This document shows positions 32,421-49,702 of a DNA stretch of 64,000 bases, one piece after another. The DNA comes from Diphasiastrum complanatum (taxonomy: Eukaryota > Streptophyta > Lycopodiopsida > Lycopodiales > Lycopodiaceae): assembly GCA_029204225.1 (NCBI GenBank), contig CM055106.1, positions 2,741,294-2,805,293 of the forward strand. Reading direction: 5' to 3'. The first letter of the stretch is position 1, and every line of letters begins with the position of its first letter. The notes below the pieces were generated by a model. That model made no database searches, was not told the DNA's origin, and saw only the letters and a list, made by a program, of their open reading frames with translations. Made by a program: the position numbers and the translations under genes.

Positions 32421-33548
32421 ACGATGGCCAATTCCAACCAAGACAAAGACAAGCAAGTAGCGGGGCTAGAAATTCAGGATCAAACAGAGGCCAGTGGACA
32501 AGACCAAGGACCCCGGACAAGCAACAAATCAGAACCCAGGCCAAGAGAAGCGCCCAACATCATCATCTCAAGGCTCTCGATCTATCTCTGCCAACTGTGC
32601 CTTTCATCGACCAAAGTCTGTAGAGGATAAATTCAATGAACTTTTAGTCCAACATCCCTATGAGTGGGGGTATTCCCATGTAAAAAAATAAATTTGGCAG
32701 AAAAAATAGAAATAATTTGCGAGGGTCGTGGCTTCCTGCGTGCATAGGCCCATGGCCAACCCATGGCCAAATGAGCACTTGTAAATAATTATTTTTGAAA
32801 TAAACTTGACTTTGGGCCATGTAATTAAAATAATATTAAAAGGCCAAAGTTTAAGCTGAACTTAAGTTCCTAAATTTTTGTAATTAGTCAAAAGTCAAAT
32901 GGTGGTAGGTGGGGTGTGCTTCTTCCTACACCATTGATTAGTTTGTGTTTCTTGTGAAGGGTGTGGATTCTAATGCCACATTCTTTGAAGTAGCCAATAA
33001 GAAGCAAGGGGCAAGGGCCACCCCAAAGATAAAAAGGCACCAATTGTATACCATTTTACATGTTTATTGGAGAGGAGGAGAGTCTACTATTTTGAGAGCT
33101 CAAGCATCCTTCTGTACTATTCTTGCATGCTCTCGCTTTTTCATTGTATTTGCTATGATATCCATTTGCCATTTTTCTTGCTTTCTAATAGTTAAAAGTT
33201 TCTCCATTAGCATGCTAGGATGAGTATATGAACTAACCTCTCCAATCTTGATGTGTTAGTGTTAGTGAAAGTAGAGTTAGAAGTGGGGTAGTGTTAAAGT
33301 AGAGTTAGGAAGCATCTAAACTAGCAACTAAGTATAGTTACGAATCTATCCTTCTGTTCTAACCCTTCTTGACAGGGGGAGGGCTGCTCACGATCGAATC
33401 TAGACACCCTACAAGTAAGCACTGGTCAAGCTCCACAACAAAACTACATTTCAAAACTTAGAATATTGTTGAAAGTAGCTTTAACTAATTCTTTCACAAA
33501 AAAAGAATATCACTTTAGAAAATTGACACATCATGTGCAACTTAACTC

Positions 33549-34007
<459 letters not shown>

Positions 34008-34663
34008 GATTGATAAAACTACAAGAAATGCATCACTTGAGAGAGCTTGACCTTGATATAGACAGATTTAGTGTGTCTATGTATGGGAGTACTGAGAGTT
34101 CTCATAAACCTTTTCACCCACACCCCCAACTCCACCAAATGCTATGAGATCTGTTTCTATTTGTATTTGTATTTTTCAGGGGACTCCAAGAGGAATGTGC
34201 ATCCACATTTATCTATCCTTTGGAATTTGCCATTCTCTCCAAATATTTCTCTCTCCAAAATGTGCATCCACCTTTCTCTCTCCTCATCAATTGCCATTGT
34301 ATCTCCACCTAAGCATTCTTTCTCTTCATCCTCTGGCTTGAGGTCCCCCTGCCTTCTGTGTAGGTTGGGGCCCTGGCGTCGAGCTCCCGCCTTGGCCCTC
34401 CCTGCAGGGAATTAGGCCCTCCGATTGGGGCCTTCTACCCTATGCGAAGTTTGATTCCATTCTATTCATGGGCTTGGGGCCATTTTTGAAAGGGGTTGAA
34501 CCTTTCTCAATCAAGAGCCTTCTGCCCTTGCTTGAGTGAGTTAGCATGAGGGTAGGGCCCAAGCAACGGGAACCATGCTAATTTTGCCAAAATGTGCATG
34601 TGCTATGGGGTTTGTCCATACACATTCTGCCAAAATTCTCATGTGTCGTGTCAATGTTTTATT
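34008..34663 (-). repeat. P450 5' flanking unit and short repeat T
   Basis: 34008-34574 is the 5' flank of P450 copy H, inverted relative to 35490-36045. 34575-34663 is the outer part of repeat T, truncated after 'caatgttttattgg' and joined directly to the inner foldback arm. Confidence 0.65.
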
Positions 34664-35258
34664 GGTAACATGATGGAATCAACTATTGTTCAAGAAAAAT
34701 GCCAAGGATCCCTTTTGATTTGACACTAATTGCAATATGACGGAATCTGCACTTCAACAATATGTATATTGGCCCCTGTTGTCAATAGAAATTGTTGAAG
34801 TGCAGAGTCCATCATATTGCAATTAGTGTCAAATCAAAAGAGATCCTTGGCATTTTTCTTGAACAGTAGCTGATTCCATCATGTTGCAACATAGCATTAA
34901 TTGAAAAGGAATCATAGACCCATTTGACTGGGCGCACCCATTGGATGAAAGTATGGGAACTTATTCTAAATTGTATGGTAAGGCACTAGTGATTGCTGGC
35001 AAAAGGCTTGCAAATTGATTTCATTGTAGCTTTAAAATAAAGTCTGATATGACAATTTGGAGTCCACCAAATAGACAAAATTTCTAATGATTGTTTTGAA
35101 GAGTCTCCCTATGTTGTCAAGTTACAAAGTGCAACTTCAAAGCTTTATACACATAGATTCTCGCCCTTGGGCCTTCCGCCCTAGTGTGGTGGCACCCTTG
35201 GGCTTTTGTCCTCGTCAGCCAACTCCCAAAGCAAAATGCACTGGCCTTCCGCCCTCTG
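34664..35258. mobile_element. Foldback element copy 3 (both arms shortened)
   Basis: The left arm remains only as 34664-34761. The loop (34762-34790) is in the opposite orientation to copies 1 and 2. The right arm (34791-35258) has an internal deletion near 35163 and ends CCTCTG. It is the centre of the giant inverted repeat. Confidence 0.7.
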
Positions 35259-36045
35259 TATTTACATGCTTAGTTTTTTTTTGTCAAGCAATTTTGAAAA
35301 TATAAATCTTTGTGAGACTTCCCACCACAACTCTCATGTAGCCAACCAAAATTAACAAATAGCACATGAATTTGCATGTGGACGTACAACACATGAATGC
35401 CATGTGGACAACCACATGGCATATGCACAACTCTCTTGCGGACAAACCGCATGGTACATGCACATTTTGGCAAAATTAGCATGGTTCCCCTTTCTTGGGC
35501 CCTACCATCACGCTAACTCACTCAAGCAAGGGCAGAAGGTTCTTGATTGAGGAAGGTTCAGTCCCTTCCAAAAATGGCCCTAAGACTTTGAATAGAATGG
35601 AATCAAACTTCGCATAGGGTGAGCCCCCAATCGGAGGACCTAATTCCCTGCAGGGAGGGCCCCAACCTACACAGAACGTAGGAGGACCTCAAGCCTAAGG
35701 GTGAAAAATGCTCAGGTGGAGATACAATGGCAATTGATAAGGAGAGAGAAAGGTGGATGCACATTTTGGAGAGAGAAATATTTGGAGAGAGAATGGCAAA
35801 TTCCAAAGGAGAGATAAATGTGGATGCACATTCCTCTTGGAGTCCCCTACAAAATACAAATACAAATAGAACTAGATCTCATAGCATTTGGTGGTGTTGG
35901 GGGCATGGGTGAAAGGTTTATGAGAACTCTCGCTACCCCCATACATAGACACACTAAATCTGACTATATCAAGGTCAAGCTCTCTCAAGTGATGCATTTA
36001 AGGTCAAGCTCTCTCAAGTGATGCATTTCTTGTAATTTATCAATC
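35259..36045 (+). repeat. Repeat T and P450 5' flanking unit (copy C side)
   Basis: 35259-35490 is inverted repeat T; 35490-36045 is the P450 5' flank leading to exon 1 of copy C. The last part has a 21-bp direct repeat around 'aggtcaagctctctcaagtg' (about 35969-36024). Confidence 0.6.
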
Positions 36046-38400
36046 ATGTTGATTCTTGTTACGCTTTCTGCTCTATTGTTGTTGTTCTTAGCTGCAGTAG
36101 CTCAACGATGGAAGTCCAAATTGTCCAAACAGCAGCAGCAACGTTACTCCAAGTTGCCCAATGGTGCCAAGTGTTTGCCATGGATCGGCGAATCTGTCCA
36201 ATATTTCCTCCAAAGCCCATACCAGTTCTATGACAAATATGTTTCCAAGTTTTAATATTGGTCTTTTCTCACCATTGTCATCATTGTTTTCAACTCTAGC
36301 TTGTTTCTATTAACCTGCAATCCCAGCTTTCATGTTATAGGAGCAATAATTTTGCTTTTATATAGAAGCGATACTTCCAACTATCCTATAGAAACAACAA
36401 TTCCTGGTTTGATGTAACAACAACAAATCCAGCTTTCTTGCAAACAATGAATTTTGATTTGATGTAAAAACATTAATTCCAGCTTTCGTATTTTATAGCA
36501 TGTAATAACCTGCAGCTGCTGTCTTTTTATAGATACGGTGGCATCTTTCGGAATCACTTACAGGGTTATTCAACAATAGTAACAACCGCTGAGGAAGCAG
36601 CAAGATTTGTGCTCTCCACGCAACAAAAATCCTTTAAGCCATACCATTCTATCATTGGACAATTCTTAGGACTTGATAAGATGAAAAAATCTTTTGATAT
36701 TCAAATGTTTCCAAAATCTCAGCTAAGATCTCAGCAAGACTATATCACCAGCATCGACAGTATAACACGTTGGGTTTTATTTACGTGGAGATACACAATC
36801 AAGTGTAAGAACATCTGAGGAAACCAGGAAGGTGAGCACTAGCTTAAAATGGCTCGCATTCAAATATGCAGTTTTGCTATCTAATTATTACAAGTCTAGC
36901 AATTTTATTTATGATATGAATCTAACTACTGCTCCAGAAAAACAGTGTTCTAATTGATAGCGGAGCGATGGCCAAGGATCTGCGATCATTCTTAGGGGCT
37001 CCAAGCCTTTAAGTCGATCCCTAGTCGTCATACATGCATTGCAACCACCATAAATATATTAAAAAAAACACGCGTTTTCTTCCAAAGCAAGGTCCCGATG
37101 GCACTTTAAAATAGAAGGCCCCTATCAGCAGCAATTCCATGAAGCCCAAGCATATTTATTGTACAACATCAATTGCTGACGTGAGCCCCAGTAGAGATAT
37201 GGCTATCCAAACTAGAAGATAACCACCCACCAACCAAAAATTCATGAATTCAACAAATTTCAGCTTCTGTATTCTTTACGCCTGGCATTACGCTTGGCGT
37301 TCAATACCCTGCATTTGAAAGGCAAGCCTACAGAACGCATGGAACGTAGCTAGAAACGTAGATTATATTTTCAGGTTTATGAAAAAATTCAAAGCCTCAA
37401 AATCGAAAAAACAAATATTTAACACTTCAAAAGCCACAACTCTATCTAGATGCTCGTTCCGCGAATTGCCAGCAGACCCTCTACATTGGTGGATTTCACA
37501 GACTGGAGGGTTCATCCATGCTTCAATGTTATAGCCTATTATCTATCCATATTTTTGAGATGCTTCGTGTTGTTTGCAACGGGATAGATGAAGTAAACAG
37601 TTAACAAAAAACTTGTTTTTGCCTTAGGAATCTGTCACGACTTGCCATCTATGTTAGAACTACAAGTACGCTGCAAACTTTTGCGTAATTAACCATTGGG
37701 AATTTTCATCTCATGCAGTTTACTTTTCACGTGATGTTGCATGTCGCCTTGACATTAGCGCCATGTGATGAATCGATGAAAGTAATGCAAGACTACATCT
37801 ATTTATTGAGTTGGATTGAATCTCCACGGATCAGTGATTTGTGGAGGTCCTCCATTAATCAAAAGGTAGAGTACGAAGATCCTTAATGTCTTTGGTTTAC
37901 TCCATTGAAGGAAATTGCAAGAACGTGTATACTAGTTTGCCAGCTGTTTTCTTCAAGCAAATCCTGTGTAATTAACAATGATATTCTCCAGTTCTTGATG
38001 GGTTCAGTCGATGAAAATGGTGAGAAACTTACAAACGATGAGTTGAAAGATTGTTTGTTCCCAATATTAATGGTTGGGTTTGAAACTACATTAGTTCTTT
38101 TGGACTGGGATATGAAATACCTTGTAGAAAACCCGGAAGTTCTTCAAGATGTCAATGTTTGTAGGATTTAGAACCATTTTTTTTCTGATTCAAGAAACGT
38201 ATGCATCTTCTAGCTCTTATTTTGAACTGAGCCATGCTGTCAATCTCATGAGCTGAAAATCGTCTGCTTTACAGGCTGAGCACCTTCATATCAGAATGGC
38301 AAAAACATCAAATGAGGAGCCATGCAGGTAATACAAGAGACAATGAGGCTTGCAAATGTCGTAACAATCCGTGCTATACTTGAAGATGTAAATTTCAAAG

Positions 38401-38426
38401 GTCTCTCTCTCTCTCTCTCTCTCTCT
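38401..38426 (+). repeat. (TC)n at start of intron 6, P450 copy C
   Basis: Starts at the exon 6 donor itself (G|GTCTCTCTC). A short version of the repeat found at the same point in other copies. Confidence 0.9.
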
Positions 38427-39470
38427 TAATATATCTACTATCAATGTTTAAATCTAAGAACTAGTACGAAATTGTACTAAGTATTCTTTTGGTGGAAGGC
38501 CCTTGGCCAGGGCAGGGGAGCCCAAGGGGGTATGACCCGACCTCCACGGAAGGCCCGAGGCCCACGTGCCTTCCTCGACATAGTGGTAGGTGCATTCCGG
38601 AGAGAACGCACATTTTAGAGAAAGGATGGCAGATTCTTAGATTCCATAGGAGAGAGATGGGTGGATGCAGATTTCATAGGGGAGAGAAAGGTGGATGCAC
38701 ATTCCAATCATCCTAGAGGTGCTTTCAAAATACAAAGCAAACCTAGGCACCTAGCATTACGTCATGGATAGGTGGGCTACTTGCGGTAGCACCTCGAGCC
38801 ACTTGAGTGGCGAGGGTGGCTACTACAAGTAGCCCACCGTTGTATGATGAATACCTTACATACCATTTGTAGATCTATGATGTAGATTCAAAATAGTTTA
38901 AAAGCCTTGCTATGGCTAAAAATTGGGTTGTTCTTAACCAATGCGGTGATGCCACATGTCCACTATTATTGCTCACAAATGCTACAGTTGTGTGGGCACA
39001 GAACCTTGTTTTACCAAAACTATTTTTATTTATTTTTAGTTAAACTTTTTTAATTTATATATATATAATCAAAAATAGCAAAAGAAAATCTAAATAAATA
39101 GCCCCACTCTCTCTATATATGTGTGTGTTGGCCCCCCTCTAACACAAAATTTGCAAAGAAAATGGTTAAACAAACCATGTTTGAAAGAAAATAAAAATAA
39201 AAAAGAGAATTTTTTGTGGTATGGAATGGTTCTGTGCCATGAGAAATACAATCAGGCATGATTGATGACTCCCAAGAGCCTTTATTGATGGAGTTGTTTA
39301 GCACTCAATGTGGAGTCCTCACTAGGGTTGAAGAAGGGTTCACTTGCTCAATAGTTCCATTCTCTGGTAGTATATCCACCATGAGTTTTGAAGAACAAAT
39401 AACACTTACTTTGTACTAAGAAATGTCTATATTTATGTGTAAATATATGTATATTTTATATAATATGTAT
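38427..39470. other. Expanded intron 6 of P450 copy C, first part
   Basis: 38480-38730 has GC-rich words like the foldback arm (ggaaggccc) and two tandem blocks with 'gagaaaggtggatgcacattcc', as in the P450 5' flank. 38768-38842 is a small hairpin with GTGGGCTACTTG / CAAGTAGCCCAC ends. 38990-39470 is AT-rich with no recognisable content. Confidence 0.5.
38768..38842. repeat. 75-bp hairpin, MITE-like
   Basis: Ends GTGGGCTACTTG and CAAGTAGCCCAC are exact reverse complements (12 bp). Inner parts (tagcacctcgagcc / ggcgagggtggcta) also pair imperfectly. It is probably a short foldback insertion in the intron. No clear target duplication was found. Confidence 0.5.
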
Positions 39471-41430
<1,960 letters not shown>

Positions 41431-41639
41431 ATCACAAGGACCCTCTAAAGTTCGATCCCTCTAGATTTGAGTTAAGTTGCACATGATGTGTCAATTTTCT
41501 AAAGTGATGTTCTTTTTTTGAGAAAGAATTAGTTAAAGCTACTTTCAACAATATTCTAAGTTTTGAAATATAGTTCTGTTGTGGAGCTTTTGATGAGTGC
41601 TTACTTGTAGGGTGTGTAGATTCAATGGTGAGCGGCCCT

Positions 41640-43894
<2,255 letters not shown>

Positions 43895-44472
43895 GACGAT
43901 TGAAGAAATATAATATCAAGAGATTTCATATTGGACCTTAAATCTCCAAACATGCATAGCCTAGGTGCATTTCTAGAATTCTAATCAACCAAGTAGAATT
44001 GTTTAGATACAATACAAATTTTAAAAAAATAATATGTATTCATTACCTATAGGTTCTCACAAGGTAGTGTATGAATATCATGATTTCAAGCTTGACTAGA
44101 AGTCTTCCTACACATGTATGATTGCCAAGCCCAAATGGCATGTATGCTCCGTTATCCTGTGATACCTGGCCCAATAGAGCATATTAAACAACAGATACAG
44201 TGTTCATGAGCACATAGTTATCAAGAGATTTAGATTGTACAAATAAAATATTGGTGAAAGTAGCTTTATTCAAATTTTCTCACAAACAAAGAAGATCATT
44301 TTAAAACATGGACACACATGTGCATTTTCCAATTACCTCAAGTCTGGAGGGATCAAACTTTAGAGGATTCTTATAATTTTTTGGACTCAAATGAACTGAG
44401 AGGAATGAGATGTATGCCTTCCATCCGTACCTACAACCAAGGTACCTACAACCAATATTTTAGTATTCTATA
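43895..44472 (-). pseudogene. Cytochrome P450 copy E, exons 7-8 fragment
   Basis: Exon 8 is 44165-44047 with the heme loop PFGLGNHTCVGR and no stop. The exon 7 remnant is 44426-44337 (SPKNYKNPLKFDPSR-like, with LEV at the end) and is cut at 44426. 43895-44046 is downstream flank. Upstream exons are absent, so it cannot encode a P450. 44427-44472 is a short unassigned junction. Confidence 0.8.
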
Positions 44473-44707
44473 ATGATTAGGTATGATTTTGGATTCCAGT
44501 GAGTTATGATTGACGAATCATACGAATCTAAATAGTTATGATTGATGGATCATAAATAGGTACTTAAATGTTGTCAGAGGATTATAAGGAAGTGTGACGA
44601 TTCTTAAGTGTAACAATTAATTCTTGATCTATTAATTGAGTAAAAATTCAGATCATTATTTTGGAGCTCTTTACTCCTGTGTTTTATTGAGAGTCTATGA
44701 ATCTCAT

Positions 44708-45504
44708 AAACGCTTTTTTCAAATCAACAAACATTATACAACTTTGATTTAAAAAAATGTCAAAGAGAGCATAATGATCACTAAAATGATTGATGTTGTA
44801 ATTGTAGTAGTGTTCATATGTTAACTGAAAAATACCCACTATGGAGTCATTTTGTGTAGATTACATGTATTCAAATGAAAAATACTTGTTATATCGGACG
44901 CTATGTGGTGATGATTGTCTAACAATATTCTATGTATAATGCATGATTTTGTGGATACTACTCATAACACAAACTATGATCCATGAGAGTGAGGATTTTC
45001 TTGTTACATATGATTACTTTTCATGAGGTATAAATGCCAAATATCGTTAAGAAAGGTACTTTTTGTCTATATATAAGACAACCTAGTTATAAGACCCCAA
45101 TACATGAGTTTTAGGTGATAGATTCCATTTTCACAGAAAATCACCATGAACATGCATGTAAAAGATTGAAGATTACATATCAAAATATATACAAGAGCTA
45201 TTCTAAACAAATATTTTGGGATGATGAAGCCCTCTTAAAAGAGTCATGAGATGTTAATTTTGAAACCTTAATATCAAGTCCACTTGGTCTTTGAGTGGGC
45301 CAACGTTGGGTCCTTGTACTTTCAAAGAATTCCCAACTACAAATCCCACATAAAATAAAATATCAATGCTTGATACATTTGAGATGTCCTAACAAAATCA
45401 TGAGAACGTCACATTTTGCTAAGCTCAAAGCTTATTGCTGTTTTTAGCATACATCTAGCAATGTCCAACGATTGAAGAAATATAATATCAAGAGATTTCA
45501 TATT
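44708..45504 (-). repeat. P450 downstream block (detached, copy 2)
   Basis: Same block as 8283-9107, with a short deletion near 45047. It fuses at 45505 to the copia integrase piece. Confidence 0.75.
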
Positions 45505-46165
45505 TTTGACTCGACAGGATCTTACAACTTATAAGCTTTATTTGAAGTAGTGTAGCTGATGAAAATAGACTTGATACTCTGAAAGTCGATCTTCTTTCTA
45601 AGATTATGCGGTATTTGCACATAAGCGATACATCCAAAAACTCGTAAGTTCGATAAAGAACGCGTGTTCGATAAAGAACGCTTGGAGCCTGTCCAAACTT
45701 CATATGGTGTTTTTTCTGAGAGACCTTTAGTAAGACGTTTGTTTTGAATATATGCTGCAGTGAAAGCAGCTTCAGCCCAGAAGGACTATGGAAGTGTCGC
45801 ATGTGCTAGCATGTACTTTGCCGATTTGACTAAGGTTCTTTTTTTTCTCTCAGCAAGACCATTCGACTTAGATGAATAGGAGGTGATGTATTGTTGCTCA
45901 ATGCCGTTGCTAAGACAATACTCCTTAAATTCAATCATAACATTTATTCTCCCCCCTTGTCAGACCTTAGTGCTTTATTTCTTTTACCAGTTTGATTTTC
46001 TGCATGCTCTTTGGATTGTCGAAATATTTTGAACGCTTCCGATTTCTGCTTACTGAATCAAACAACTATTCTTCTCAAATATTCGCCAATGGAGGTAATA
46101 AAATACTTTGCATTAAGCAACGACGGAGTTTGCATCGGACCCAATATATTTGAATGAACAACATA
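45505..46165 (-). pseudogene. Ty1/copia integrase fragment (copy 2)
   Basis: As 9108-9760. It has a local duplication of 'gttcgataaagaacgc' near 45648-45681 that adds residues in the C-terminal part. Motifs FKIFRQ-like, AERKKRTLVKSAKYMLAHAT and FGSGQ-type C-terminus are recognisable; frameshifted. Confidence 0.8.
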
Positions 46166-46181
46166 ATGGGTATTGCCGATA

Positions 46182-46755
46182 GTCATAGTACCCAAAAAGA
46201 ACTACAAAATGCAAATTTGTGTGAACCTGAAGACGCTGTATGCGGTGACAAAGAAAGATCATTTTCCCTTACCTTTCACGGAAAGTGTTTTGGACCGAGT
46301 AGCAGGAGTAGAAGTTTACAGTTTTCTGGATGACTTTAGCGGCTACAACCAAGTCAAAATAGCGCTAGGACAATCAGGACAAGACAACATTCACCACCGA
46401 ATGGGGAACCTATGCCTACAAGGTGATGTCGTTTGGACTTTACAATGTCCCAAGCACCTTTCAATGAGTTATCCAAATAGCATTCAAAGAGCATCTACAA
46501 AAATTTCTGGATATCTTCTTGGACGATCTATGCATGCATGGGCCGAGAACTCAAAACACCTATCCAACTTGAAAAAAGTGTTGAAGCAATGCCATGAATA
46601 TCAGATCTCCTTGAATCTAGAAAAGTGTCAATTTTGGTTGACACATGGCCTGATATTGGGCCACATAGTATCAAGACACAAAATCGCCACTGATCTATCC
46701 AAGATAAGGGTCATTGTTGATCTGCCACAACCATGGACGATTCGTGGTGTATATG
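46182..46755 (+). pseudogene. Ty3/gypsy reverse transcriptase fragment (copy 2)
   Basis: As 9771-10345, but keeps SFLDDFSGYNQVKIALG. The central region is frameshifted as in the other copies. The frame stays open past the fusion to element X at about 46756, so the apparent 336-codon protein (46173-47183) is a chimera of two repeats, not a gene. Confidence 0.8.
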
Positions 46756-48359
46756 TTTCATACCGGTCGGGGGGCCACGGACATGAGATCAGCCTACCAA
46801 ATCTTGGAAACTTTTGTCTAGGATGCGATAGCGACCAGAACTATATTGGAGGGTCGCATATTGGAACTAGCTACAAGCAACACGAAGCTGCGAGCGGAGA
46901 TCACCCAACTCCAGTACTGGGACCTATAGATAGCTCAACAACACGAGCTAGCAAAGAAGAAAGAAGTGCAAAAACTAAAGAAACACAAAGACGATCTCCC
47001 AAGGTACATCAAGGACCTCCCCAAATCTGCAACAGATGCCCAAGCAACCATCCAGGAGATCCAGAAGCAAGCCGGAATGTCTCGTTCTGTCGCTCCGGGC
47101 TCAACTACAAGTATATGAAACGGAAAATCAACGCTTGGAAGCGGAGGTACAAGTCCTACAAGATGAAAAGACTATCTGGCTAACTCAACCAATCCTTGCC
47201 AATTGATCTCTCACACAAGCTGAGATGTATCTTCTCACACAGCAGGTGCAAATCTACCGTCAAACGCTCAACAGCTACCAAGTAGAGTTCGACCAGTACC
47301 AAAGGAGCGCCCTACAAGAGCTGGCACAGGCAAAGAGCGCCCTCGAGGGATGCCAACGCCACATGGAACAACAATCCCAACCAGCCCCAATGGTAATTCC
47401 ATCGCCACCCACATTAGAAACTACGCTGAACAAATCCAACCAAGACAAAGACAAGCAAGTAGCGGGGCTAGAAATTCAGGATCAAGTAGAGGCCAGTGGA
47501 CAAGACCAGGGACCCTAGACAAGCAACAAATCAGAACCCAGGCCAAGAAAAGTGCCCAACATCATCATCTCAAGGCTCTCGATCTATCTCTGCCAACTGT
47601 GCCTTTGGTCGATCAAAGTCTGTAGAGGATAAATTCAATGACTTTTTAGTCCAACGTCCCTACGAGTGGGGGTATTCCCATGTAAAGAAATAAATTTGTC
47701 AGAAAAAGTAGAAATAAGTTGCAAGGGTCGTGGTATCCTGCGTGCATAAGCCCATGGCCAAATGAGCACTTGTAAATAATTATTTTTGAAATAAACTTGA
47801 CTTTGGGCAATGTAATTAAAATATTATTAAAAGGCCAAAGTTTAAACTGAACTTAAGTTCATAAATTTTTGTAATTAGTCAAAAGTCAAATGGTGGTAGG
47901 TGGAGTGTGCTTCTTCCTACACCATTGATTAGTTTGTGTTTCTTGTGAAGGGTGTGGATTTTAATTCCACATTCTTTGAAGTAGCCAATAAGAAGCAAGG
48001 GGCAAGGGCCACCCCAAACATAAAAAGACACCTATTGTATACCATTTTACATGTTTATTGGAGAGGAGGAGACTCTACTATTTTGAGAGCTCAAGCATCC
48101 TTCAGTACTATTCTTGCATGCTCTCGCTTTTTCATTGTATTTGCTATGATATCCATTTGCCATTTTTCTTGCTTTCTAATAGTTAAAAGTTTCTCAATTA
48201 GCATGCTAGGATGAACACATGAACTAACCTCTCCAATCTTGATGTGTTAGTGTTAGTGAAAGTAGAGTTAGAAGTGGGGTAGTGTTAAAGTAGAGTTAGG
48301 AAGCATCTAAACTAGCAACTGAGTATAGTTACAAATCTATCCTTGTGTTCTAATTTATA
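46756..48359 (+). mobile_element. Element X fragment (copy 2)
   Basis: As 10346-11637 but without the deletion near 10425, so more of the coiled-coil region remains (QLQYWDL then QQHELAKKKEVQKLKKHKDD in a shifted frame). The tail (47680-48359) ends at the foldback CAGGGGGC end. Confidence 0.6.
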
Positions 48360-48838
48360 CAGGGGGCGAAAGGCCTGCCCAAGGGCATTTTGCTTTGGGA
48401 GTTGCTGACGAGGACAAAAGCACTGTTAGAAATCAATGATAAACTTCATTGTTACTGTGTACGATGCACATTAATGTTGACAACTGTGACCAGCTGTCAA
48501 CAACCGTAGGCTAGTCTATTAGTCTACTTGTAGGGTTTCTCTCTCTATTAGGGTTCAGGATTTATTTGTACATTTTACATTCTGTATGAGTTAGTGTGAT
48601 AGAGTGACAGTTTACGATGCACATTAATGTTGACAGCTGTGACCAGCTATCAATAGCCGTAGGCTAGTCTATTAGTCTACTCGTAGGTTTTCTCTCTCTA
48701 TCAGGGTTCAGGGTTTATTTGTACATTTTACATTCTGTATGAGTTAGTGTGATAGAGTGACAATACGTGTTCTTCTTCCACCTTCTTGTGGTGATTGCTT
48801 ATGGTGAATGCTTCATGTTGCATATCTAATTCTTGACA

Positions 48839-48850
48839 TGGTATCAGAGC
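48839..48850 (+). other. PBS of outer copia, copy 2
   Basis: TGGTATCAGAGC, an exact match to the usual initiator tRNA-Met primer site, directly after the LTR. Confidence 0.9.
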
Positions 48851-49388
48851 AGCGATAGTCCTGCGTGCGTGATCAGTGGATACAGGTTGTCACAAGCTCG
48901 ACAACGAAGTGAGAAAGTCCTTCACGGGAGGTGAAAGCTTGGAGAGACAAAAACGGCTGGAAGAAATTCTTCTTTAGTGTATTTTGTAGGGTTGGAGCTC
49001 AGAATCATCAGTGGGGAACGAAAGCACAGTCCTGGAGGCATTAGAAAGGCCAGGGCAGCATCAGACAGATTGAAAATTTGTTGAGTGGGGGAGATTTTGA
49101 CAATACTTCCTAGTTATTGTGGAAAGTGCTATTTGTGTGAGAGGTTTAACAAGAAATCTCTCATTAGTCTGTTTGGAGTACCGCAAATCACACTAGATAG
49201 TGTCTAGTACTACCATTCAGAGTTAAAAGGCTTCATACTTTTCACATTACTGATCTCTGTCTTTTGAACGATCACACATTTCGAAATCTTTGCAAAGAGG
49301 AGGCGGCGTAGCCGCCACGCCGAAGTGGAAAATCTAGAATATTCCCTCTAAAAGTTCTTATATTCCCTCTATTTTTTAATCTTTTTCG

Positions 49389-49636
49389 TACCAATATTGG
49401 ATCGACACGCCAGAGGTAGAAAAAATCTTGAGAAATCGTACATCCGCCTGTCATACAAATATAGCATATCCTTACCAATATCGGAGCGACGCGCCAGAGG
49501 TAAAGAAAACCAAGAGCAGTCGTACATCCGCGCGTCATATCGATATCACATATCAATACCAATATCGGAGCGATGCGTGAGAGGTAAAGAGAATCCCGAG
49601 CAGTCGTGCACCCGCGCGTCATACCGATATCAGGAG
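49389..49636. repeat. 84-bp tandem repeats (x3) in copia leader, copy 2
   Basis: Units at 49389, 49473 and 49557, with the same 84-bp period as copy 1. The GC hairpin at 49302-49316 precedes them. Confidence 0.85.
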
Positions 49637-49702
49637 TACAACCAAAACTTTATAGTTCTGTGGTGTGAATAAATTTTGTCATCCAGACTTATCTATCCAG
49701 TA

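Larger units (their letters stand above)
30255..33350 (+). mobile_element. Element X, fullest copy (unclassified)
   Basis: A repeat of about 3.1 kb found inverted at 41640-43894 and in part at 10346-11637 and 46756-48359. It holds a minus-strand frame (30271-30633), a TATA-like CTATATAAAG on the minus strand at about 30980-30989, a C-rich stretch and coiled-coil-like frame on the plus strand (31414-32420), and an LTR-like tail (32690-33345). No RT, integrase or transposase was seen. It may be a gag-and-flank remnant of an LTR element. Confidence 0.5.

Noticed and set aside
46173-47183. A 336-codon open frame that might be one protein
   Set aside because: It is a chimera: gypsy RT up to about 46755, with its core in the wrong frame, then element X.
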